A stretch of DNA of 64,000 nucleotides from Methanobacteriota archaeon (lineage in GTDB: Archaea > Thermoplasmatota > Poseidoniia > Poseidoniales > Thalassarchaeaceae), in contig JAERSV010000023.1 of NCBI GenBank assembly GCA_016845345.1, positions 1-64,000 on the forward strand, written 5' to 3'. Numbering within the stretch: the stretch's first letter is position 1; every line of letters begins with the position of its first letter. The notes below the pieces were generated by a model. It did no database searches and had not been told where the DNA came from. It was given only the letters and a program-made list of their open reading frames with translations. Positions 27,933-36,800 of this stretch are shown here, in pieces. A program made the position numbers and the translations under genes.

Positions 27933-27968
27933 AACCCGTAGGGTTCTCTCGTAAACAGCGGACGCTGT
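27933..27968. promoter_or_regulatory. Two tandem hairpins (AACCC-GTA-GGGTT and ACAGCG-GA-CGCTGT) immediately upstream of gene 27979
   Basis: Perfect inverted repeats 27933-27937/27941-27945 and 27955-27960/27963-27968. Confidence 0.6.
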
Positions 27969-27978
27969 AGGTGAGCCC

Positions 27979-30900
27979 ATGCGCAGAAAACAGACAGTTC
28001 TCTTCATCACTTTGCTACTATTAGGAAGCCTTGCATTCGTCTCAATGTCAAGACCATCTTCAGAGGTTGATTCAGTTCACCCCGATGACACGACAGGTGA
28101 AGGTCCACCAATAACTGATACCGATAAAGACAAGATTCCAGACTTACACGAACAAATGTATAGTGTTGATAGAAACATAACATTGGATGATGTGGTTTAT
28201 ACAATAAGTGGACTTGATTACGAAAATGCTTCTGATAACGAATCTGACTTTGATAATGATGGTCTAAATTCTCTCGAAGAATATTGTTGGCCTTACGATT
28301 TAGACCACTGTTTTGTTGACCGTAAATCACTCACTGGTATTCCTCCCGAACTAACCGAATCTGGAATGAGAGAATTCCTCGACCCAAGGCTTGGAGATAC
28401 AGATGGAGATGGTTTACCTGATGGTTATGAGATATGGATGTGTATGCGAGAAACCGGCGCGAAAAATGAATCCATGGCTTGGGAATGTGATGGTTTTGAC
28501 CCGTTAAACGCGCATGATGGCCAAAATGACTCCGACAGATGTTGGGATGGTGAATTGGGTTGTGGTGATGGATTTGATGTAGACCGCGATGGAATCATTG
28601 AACTCCATGAATGGTATACAAATGCCGAAGAGTACAATTACGACGCCCCTGATAATTGGACTACTGAAATTCACGGATTGCGTTGTCTTGGTTTGATGGA
28701 TGCTTGCGCTGATAATGTCACCCGTCCTACTGGCTCGCCCGGTTGGCTTGGAACGGACCCATTGCGAAATGATAGCGATTTTTATTATTGGTCTGGGAGC
28801 CGCGAGTTAGCGAAAAGTAGCCGCGGCGATGCAATACCTGATGGCTGGGAAGTTTTCTTCGGACTAAATCCATTAAATGAATCTGATAGCCTGCTTGATA
28901 GTGATTCTGATGGCTGGGATTTGAACCGAGATGGAATGATTATGCCAGACGGTTCAAGAGCCACCGTTTACATTGGCGAAGCCTATTCTAATTTAGAAGA
29001 ATACTATACTTTCATTGATAATGGAACATGGGTAAGAGCAGGGCTCAAGTCAACTCTTCTTGGAGAGGTTGATGCACAGGTATCAATGTATGACCAAGGT
29101 ACATCCCCAAGAATCATGCATCATGATGTGCGTGCTTTACAGGCTGATGAAGTACTTGGATTGCTCTATGTTGGCACTAAGCGCGGTTTGACAATCTTTG
29201 AGCCAAGCACAGGTGGAAGTTGGGATTTAGCCCTCCCGCCGGGTGGTGAATTATTTGACATGATTTTGTGGGCTGACCGAGGCGGTGAACATAGACTCGT
29301 TCTTGCCACTAACGGCGGTATTGAAATCTGGACCCTTGATGGAGATGGATTCCTCAATCAGAATGCTGGGATTACAGGTGTCGAAATGCCTCCAGTTACA
29401 GGGCTATATCCATTAGATACTGGTTCAGGAAATCTCGATTTATTAGTTTCGGGTGACGATTCTCAGGCCTGGACATTAACGATTGATGGTTCAGGGCAAA
29501 TCACAGATTATAGAGAAGCAGAAACTCTCATTGAAGCCTTAGAAATTGAAAATGCAACCATACAAGCGATTGCACACACATCTGTAAATGGTGGGGCTAA
29601 GAAACTCTACGTCGGCACCGACCACGGATTCTTAGTAGCAAGCACAGAAGATGTTGTTGGCGATTATCCCGCACTATGGATATTCAATGAAACAGATGCA
29701 GAAAATTATGTCCGTCAAGCAAATCCCCAGAATATTACCCATTCTGCAAATGTTAGGACTCTTGTATTAGATGGACCGCGTCAACCCGACGGTTCAATCT
29801 CGAGTACTCAGACACTTTGGGTAGGGACCGCGGGGGGTGTGCACCAATTCTCCCTATTAGATGAGGCCGACCCGTCCATAGCCTTCTCTAGAGATCGCAT
29901 GCAGAATGATGCACACGATTTAGAAGGTGCTAATGACATTCATGCGATATTACCGCTTGGTGATGAGGTTTTAATTGGTTCAAGGTATGGTACTTGGACT
30001 TTAGACGGTGACCACGCTCGAGCATTGGGGATTGATGAACAACAGACGAGAATCCCAGGTTTTGTAACTGAAATCATAGTAATGGATGTGCTTGGAAATG
30101 ATACTGTATTCGCTGGGTTACATCCAGGTAGATATTCAAATCGGATGCTGATTAATCCGTTTAGTAATGACTCAGACCTTGATGGAATGCCAGATGGCTG
30201 GGAGAATGCGCACGGTCTTGACCCAACTGACCCATTTGATGGGGATGAAGATTTAGATGTTGATGGAATCAATATCAACCCATATGAAGATGATTTAATC
30301 GACCATAACTGGACAAATTTAGATGAATTTAGGTATATTGCTAGCACACCAGAAGGGTGGAATGGCACCGACCCAAGGTTATCTGACACAGATGGCGATG
30401 GTTTACTTGATGGGTCAGAATATTGGGGTTGGTTCTATGATGAAACCAACTTCACTTGTCATTATGAGATAGGTGAATATGTATGCGACCAAACTGAAGG
30501 CGATGCTGCGGCTCAGGTGTACGCTGTTGGGTATCCTGGTACTCAGGCTAGTGGTGGTACTGATCGCTCCACTGATCCTACTAATCCAGATTCTGATGGA
30601 GATGGGATGCCTGATGGCTGGGAAATTGCCAATCGCCGCTGGATCGGCACCGAATTCCATGGCGGCAATGAGTGGTCACTTGACCCAAGAGATCCTACCG
30701 ATGCAGATGAAGATGCAGATAGTGATGGCTTGTCTAATTTGTGTGAATATCAATGGGAATTACTGTTGCAAGCGGCATTAATCGATGGATTACCTGCCTT
30801 TGGTGAAACTGCAGAATCTGCGGCTTCGTGGTCAAAGATTGACCCGAATAACCCCGATTCTGATGGTGACTCCTTGCCTGATGGTTGGGAATCGAGATAT

Positions 30901-33711
30901 TCTTGTGATTGGTTAATTTCCAATATTGGAATCAATCCACTAAATGGTAGTGACGCATTTTCAAATCCAGATGGAGATGGATACGATGCTAACCACGATG
31001 GAATTATTCAACCTGAAGAAGAATTTAGCAACTGGATGGAGTATCATATTAGGGAAGACCAAATTTTTGGCAACTACACTGAAAGTGGTGCACCTTTGCC
31101 CGATGGATTCTCTACAGCCCTGTGGAATGATACATGGGTATCTAGCGCGTCAAGACCGTTTGGGGAATCAGCGAGTGCAACTACAATAGCAAGTGTGCCT
31201 GGTATGCCATTGACAGATCGTGGTTCTGCGAATCCACTGGTTGCTGATACCGATGGTGACGGAATGCCAGACGGTTGGGAAGTTTGGTATGCACGCTGGG
31301 ACACTTTTGATTCTGAGTGGACTTTGAATCCAGTAAACGAGAGTGATATTTTCAATGACCCAGATGGAGATGGAATGACAAATTGGGAGGAGTATAACAG
31401 CATAAATGCAAACATTACTGAGACCAACGAGAATCAGACTTCTCCTCAATATCATCCGTTTAAGTTAGGAAATACATTGATTTTGACTCCATGGAATCTT
31501 GCGGTTGGGACACCATCATTTGGTACATACATTACTCCCGAACAGTATGCAATGAGTGGCGCTACATGCGATCCAAATAATGCTGATAGCGATGGCGATG
31601 GGTTGCTTGATGGAATTGAATTACTATTCACTCAGTGGAACTCTACATTCGCTAATTGGTCATTAAACCCCCTTGTTTCAAATGATGGTGGTGGAGATGG
31701 TGACCAAGATTCACTTACCGACCGTCAAGAATTAAATTTGACATTTGAGAATCCTCTAAATGGCGGACTTGCACCACCCGACGCACCTAAAATGTGGGAA
31801 GAGGCATACTCGCTTGAACCACAGAATTTCACTAGCCGAGTTCAGTCAATTCTTGACAATAAACTCGGCCGCGCATTTTTAGCACTTGACCAACATGCTG
31901 AGTGGGTATCAACAGGGGTCGCAAGACCCCTATTAGCAACTCTAATTGGAATCACGGACCCTACAAATAATGATACTGATGATGATGGTATGATTGATGG
32001 ATACGAGTATTGGTTCACAGAGTGGGATTTAGACGATAACCGATGGTCAATGAATCCGCTGACACAATCCGATATTGATGCTGATAGTGATGATGATTCA
32101 TATGATTGTAACGAGGATGGAATTATTCAGATGAGTGAACGTTACACTAATCTTAGAGAATATGAAGCTAGAATCTATGGCAAGGAATCCATGCGCTATA
32201 TGTTCCCGCCAGGTTACGGCTTGGTTGATTTTGGCGATGATGCAATAGCCGCTCAGATGAGTGAGAATTCATTATCTTGGGAAGATGCAAGACAAGTAAT
32301 TGTCGATATATTCGCATCGAAGGATGTGACTAGTACAGAACGTCTATCAAGAATCAATACAGCATGGAGTGACAATTTCAACATTAGCCTAATTGGAATA
32401 TCTGACCCTACTCATCCTGACAGTGATATGGACGGCTTGCCAGATGGTTGGGAATTCTGTTATGGTGCATATCAAGAGGTTATGCCGGTAAATGAATACC
32501 GCTGGACACTTAATCCGGTGAATCCACTCGATGTTGATTACGACCCAGATGAGGATGGCTGGTTTGATAGGACAAGCCAAGACACACCCGCAGAACAGGG
32601 TAGATGGGCAAACCACGCCTTTACTCCAGGTACAATAGATGACCAATATGCGCCCGGAAATAATCCTCTATTCTTCACTAACTGGATGGAGTATGACAAT
32701 GGCACAAGGCCTGACCTCAATGATACCGATGGCGATGCTGTTAATATGGTGCGTGTTGCAAACTCCGTTGACCCAACGTTGACCGATGATTACTATCGAA
32801 GTTGGGCTTTGACTGATGGCAGAGAGGTGTTCAAGTATGGTAGTGATGCCACTGATAATGACACAGATTGGGATATGCTACCCGATTGGTATGAACTGAA
32901 ATATGGTTGGAACGAAACCAATGATAATTGGTCATCATATCAGCAAGTAGAAGTCGTTTGGGAACAATATTCAATCCTTGGTAACATTGCCATGCGGCCT
33001 TTACACAATAATGGTGGACTGCTTGAGAGGCCACTCCTGAATTGGACGTGGGTTACCTTTGACCCGACAAACCCGAGTGATTCTCTTCAAGACCCAGATA
33101 AAGATGGGAATTGGGATTGTAGTAATGCTGGATGTACTTACACGCCTTACAATAATTTCCAAGAATTTTTTGGTTTAACAAATCAATCAATTACCTCTGC
33201 AACATTGGCAAGAGCGACACCTGTTACTATCGCTGGTTCAGATCCTCCGATTCAAATAGTTCCACAAGAATGGTGGGAATTGCAAAACGCTTTGCTAGCA
33301 AAGGGTAGAGCAAATGAGTACGATTGGAATTATCTAAGGATGTTTAGAATCAACCAACTTACTGACGAACTCTACGCCTTAGTTATTGATGACCATGATA
33401 CTGATTATCTTACAATTAATGGTTCTGATGACACACCTCTTGTGAAGGGTGATTGGACAGCCGACTGGGGTCGGGTGTTTGGAGACCAATATCATTTGCC
33501 AAACACGGGTTTGGGTGAGATGGTGTATGGTTGGTGGCTTCTGGATTTCAACGGAGATATGATTGCTGATGGAACTAATCCACTCAATTGGGATACTGAT
33601 GGTGACTGGCTCAATGATTGGTTTGAAATTGAAAATGATATGCTTGATGGAATACGTGGAAACGGGCCATCTCCAATTCGCTATGATGACCGAACTACAA
33701 ACAGCGGTTGA
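27979..33711 (+). CDS. Giant secreted protein with about 14 TSP3/EF-like calcium-binding repeats and a propeller-like central region
   Basis: 1910 aa; signal peptide; repeated DTDGDGLPDGYE/DSDGDGMPDGWE motifs; central LYVGTKRGLTIFEP...LWVGTAGGVHQF blade-like repeats. Confidence 0.85.
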   Translation: MRRKQTVLFITLLLLGSLAFVSMSRPSSEVDSVHPDDTTGEGPPITDTDKDKIPDLHEQMYSVDRNITLDDVVYTISGLDYENASDNESDFDNDGLNSLEEYCWPYDLDHCFVDRKSLTGIPPELTESGMREFLDPRLGDTDGDGLPDGYEIWMCMRETGAKNESMAWECDGFDPLNAHDGQNDSDRCWDGELGCGDGFDVDRDGIIELHEWYTNAEEYNYDAPDNWTTEIHGLRCLGLMDACADNVTRPTGSPGWLGTDPLRNDSDFYYWSGSRELAKSSRGDAIPDGWEVFFGLNPLNESDSLLDSDSDGWDLNRDGMIMPDGSRATVYIGEAYSNLEEYYTFIDNGTWVRAGLKSTLLGEVDAQVSMYDQGTSPRIMHHDVRALQADEVLGLLYVGTKRGLTIFEPSTGGSWDLALPPGGELFDMILWADRGGEHRLVLATNGGIEIWTLDGDGFLNQNAGITGVEMPPVTGLYPLDTGSGNLDLLVSGDDSQAWTLTIDGSGQITDYREAETLIEALEIENATIQAIAHTSVNGGAKKLYVGTDHGFLVASTEDVVGDYPALWIFNETDAENYVRQANPQNITHSANVRTLVLDGPRQPDGSISSTQTLWVGTAGGVHQFSLLDEADPSIAFSRDRMQNDAHDLEGANDIHAILPLGDEVLIGSRYGTWTLDGDHARALGIDEQQTRIPGFVTEIIVMDVLGNDTVFAGLHPGRYSNRMLINPFSNDSDLDGMPDGWENAHGLDPTDPFDGDEDLDVDGININPYEDDLIDHNWTNLDEFRYIASTPEGWNGTDPRLSDTDGDGLLDGSEYWGWFYDETNFTCHYEIGEYVCDQTEGDAAAQVYAVGYPGTQASGGTDRSTDPTNPDSDGDGMPDGWEIANRRWIGTEFHGGNEWSLDPRDPTDADEDADSDGLSNLCEYQWELLLQAALIDGLPAFGETAESAASWSKIDPNNPDSDGDSLPDGWESRYSCDWLISNIGINPLNGSDAFSNPDGDGYDANHDGIIQPEEEFSNWMEYHIREDQIFGNYTESGAPLPDGFSTALWNDTWVSSASRPFGESASATTIASVPGMPLTDRGSANPLVADTDGDGMPDGWEVWYARWDTFDSEWTLNPVNESDIFNDPDGDGMTNWEEYNSINANITETNENQTSPQYHPFKLGNTLILTPWNLAVGTPSFGTYITPEQYAMSGATCDPNNADSDGDGLLDGIELLFTQWNSTFANWSLNPLVSNDGGGDGDQDSLTDRQELNLTFENPLNGGLAPPDAPKMWEEAYSLEPQNFTSRVQSILDNKLGRAFLALDQHAEWVSTGVARPLLATLIGITDPTNNDTDDDGMIDGYEYWFTEWDLDDNRWSMNPLTQSDIDADSDDDSYDCNEDGIIQMSERYTNLREYEARIYGKESMRYMFPPGYGLVDFGDDAIAAQMSENSLSWEDARQVIVDIFASKDVTSTERLSRINTAWSDNFNISLIGISDPTHPDSDMDGLPDGWEFCYGAYQEVMPVNEYRWTLNPVNPLDVDYDPDEDGWFDRTSQDTPAEQGRWANHAFTPGTIDDQYAPGNNPLFFTNWMEYDNGTRPDLNDTDGDAVNMVRVANSVDPTLTDDYYRSWALTDGREVFKYGSDATDNDTDWDMLPDWYELKYGWNETNDNWSSYQQVEVVWEQYSILGNIAMRPLHNNGGLLERPLLNWTWVTFDPTNPSDSLQDPDKDGNWDCSNAGCTYTPYNNFQEFFGLTNQSITSATLARATPVTIAGSDPPIQIVPQEWWELQNALLAKGRANEYDWNYLRMFRINQLTDELYALVIDDHDTDYLTINGSDDTPLVKGDWTADWGRVFGDQYHLPNTGLGEMVYGWWLLDFNGDMIADGTNPLNWDTDGDWLNDWFEIENDMLDGIRGNGPSPIRYDDRTTNSG

Positions 33712-33805
33712 AAGCATTAAATTTTGAAATTTTTCACAATGATTTTGTCCATAATGGATACGTTGACACGCCGTTCAAAATGACATCAAAAAACCCCGTT
33801 GACAT

Positions 33806-33833
33806 CTGGCCGTAGGCCAGAGTCACCTGTGAC
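33806..33833. promoter_or_regulatory. Two tandem hairpins (CTGGCC-GTA-GGCCAG and GTCAC-CT-GTGAC) upstream of gene 33889
   Basis: Perfect inverted repeats 806-811/815-820 and 822-826/829-833 (last three digits of 33xxx). Confidence 0.6.
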
Positions 33834-33888
33834 CTAGTGGGGGAGATTTGATAGGTAGGAGGATTTTGTGATAAGGTGAGGGCACGCC

Positions 33889-36800
33889 ATGTCTAGTGAA
33901 GTAAATCGAAAACATATTCCTTCAATGCTTGTTTTACTTTTTCTTCTTTCTTCGCTGGCACCTCTGCTTGACTTCACAAGTGAAGTTGCTGAAGCCTCAG
34001 GTGGACAAAGACACATTTACACATTTACAGATGGTTCTAATGAGGCAGTAGCCCTCTATCAAAGTGGTCAAAAAGCAACGAATGTCAAGGTTTCTTTGCC
34101 AAGAGGGGCAGAAGTTACAGCTGTGGAGATGACTCTTTCAGGGGCATCCTCAACAGGTTGGAATCAGATTCAACAAACCTCTAGAGCTGATTGGATGGCT
34201 GGTGACTCAATTGATACAGACCCTCGTTCAGGCTCAATCTCTCTTGGTTTAGCATCTTCCACCCTGAATTTTTCCTCACATCAAATTGACGAAACGCCAA
34301 CCTCAGGAAATGCTTGGAATGACAATGGTTCTTTTTCAATTCGTCAACCACACACATCTAATGCCTCAGAAACAAGGTTCAATCCTCAAAGAACAGTCAC
34401 ATCACCATTTGGCAATCAAGGGGCAGGAGCGACTTTGAACTACCGCGGTTGGACTTATGTTTCGACTTTTGCTTCAACCACGCTAAACCAAGTAGTGAAG
34501 AAAACATATCCTAACAACCTCAGTACCGCTTCCAGCGTTGCGATAGTTGAAGGGAACTGTAACATCCCCTCTCCTACAGGTTCAACTTGGGGCGCATATT
34601 ATGGATTCAGAGATTGGACAATCAGTGATGACGAGAAGTTGTATGCTATTCTTGGATTGAACAGGCAATCCGCATCAATTAGTGAATTGGTAATGGTAAT
34701 CTTTGATATCCGCTATGAAGATGTCTGGACTTGTGAGAATACTTACGATTTATCTTCAAACTCTTATGGACCATATACTGGAATATCCTATGACAGAAGT
34801 CGTGACCTAATTTGGGTTCTTCATGCGGTAAGGAACACCGTAACCCCTTACACGTTCAACTCTGATGGTACTTTTGAGAGAGATACTGATTTACAATACT
34901 CATACTTTTCGAGTTATAGCGAGCAAAATGGTTTGGTAGCCCACAATAATATGTTCTTCTTTAGAAGTCAATTCAACTACTATCAAGACAGATTGGAAGC
35001 ATATGCAATTAGTGGCACATCAACAACTCTTGCTAAACAAACCGGTGAGCGTTCAATTAGTGCTCGTGGTTTTGGTCTCTACTACGATGGGTCAAGGCTA
35101 TCATTGATTGACCACTATATGTGGTCTGCAAGATATTATCGTGAATACGGAACTGGTTGGGCTTATCCGATTTCACCCCAACCAGGGACATCTAGTTGGA
35201 TTTCAGAACCAATTATCACCACTGAAGATGTGATAATGGCAAATTTAGAAACTTCATGGTCAGCGACTTCAACAGGAGATAGAGTTGATTATTGGGTAAG
35301 TGCTGACAATGGAACTCATTGGGTCCAAGTGACGAACAATGAGACAGTACATTTCTCAAATCCAGGGGACCATCTGCGTTGGAAGTTACAACTAGTAGGT
35401 GGGACTGCTGTTTCATGGTGGCTGTCAATGGAATACGGCACCGCATATGCAACATCTGGGACTTGGACTTCTCCAAAGATACCAACAGGTACACAAGTTG
35501 GTACTCTGCAACCACAATGGACTGAAACCACCCCTGCTGGAACCGCACTTACTGTTGAAGTTAGCAATGACAATGGAACAAATTGGCATTCTGCAACAAA
35601 TAATCAGTTGATAGAATTACAAACTCAAGGATCTGCCTTGAAGTATCGGGTCAGTTTCTCAACAACAGATTCTGCAATCACTCCACTACTTGATTCCTTC
35701 ACTTTAGATTACGAAGAGGGATATCCTACAGCAGTTAGACTTGATATTGGTGCAGATAATACCAACGAATACATTGGCACTGGTCTTTTGAATTCACCAA
35801 TTGAACTCAGTGGTGCGGCTTTAGTAAGTGCATTCAATGACCACATCATTGACAATGGAGAAGGTGTTTCAAATGTCACACTGGGTCTATCTGCTGGCTC
35901 ACCAGGCCGAATTAAAGTATCAAATCTTGATATTACTTATCGCATGAACACTCGTGCTTTGAGTGCTGAAATTGAAGGGAACATCTTAGTTCCAGATGGT
36001 GATACACGTGTGTTACTGGTGAGAGTTGCTGAGGGTGACGAAGCAGACAGGATTACTCAGGTGCAAGTTGAATTGATGGCTAATGGCCGAAATAATTCGG
36101 TTTTACAATGGCAGAGCGGTAACGTCTGTGATTTAGTGAGTAACAGTGAAAATTTAATTCGTTTTGATGCTGGTAACTGTTCGTCATCCACAGATAGTAA
36201 TGGATTCCTATCCTTACTTTTCCCGATTGAATCAACATGGGAATGGAATGACGAATTAGATGTTGAAGCAAAAATAACTGTTGATGATGACATAGGCAGA
36301 CAAGTGAATGGCTGGTTAACCAGCGACATGGACATTCGAGTTGAAAACGACATCGTGTTACTCGATTTGGGTGTGACTGATGAAACTGGAAGAGCCCTCG
36401 AAGGAAATGATTGGATGCGAGGTGGTCTACAAATGACCTTCCAAGGAGGCCTTGTGTTCGAAGGAACAACTTATACCCCCCACGCAGGACAATTCAGCAT
36501 TGAATTGACCGGCCAGAATTTATCCATGAATGGTGACCCCGAAGAGCCTGAAAAGCAATTCCATATTGAACCAAATCCAAGTCATGGACAATACTCGTTG
36601 ACAATCACCTCACCAATTGAGTCATCTCCTGGAGGTATGCTTTTCCGAATAAAGGCAGTGAGTTTGCAAAATGGTTCAACATACATCAATCCTGAATTTA
36701 ACTCTGTAAGAATCGTCTTGGATGGTAATAGTCCATTGGTGATTGGAGCCACTCCTGAAGATGGTTCTGAAAGGCATAAGGGTAATCCTGACCAACCGAT

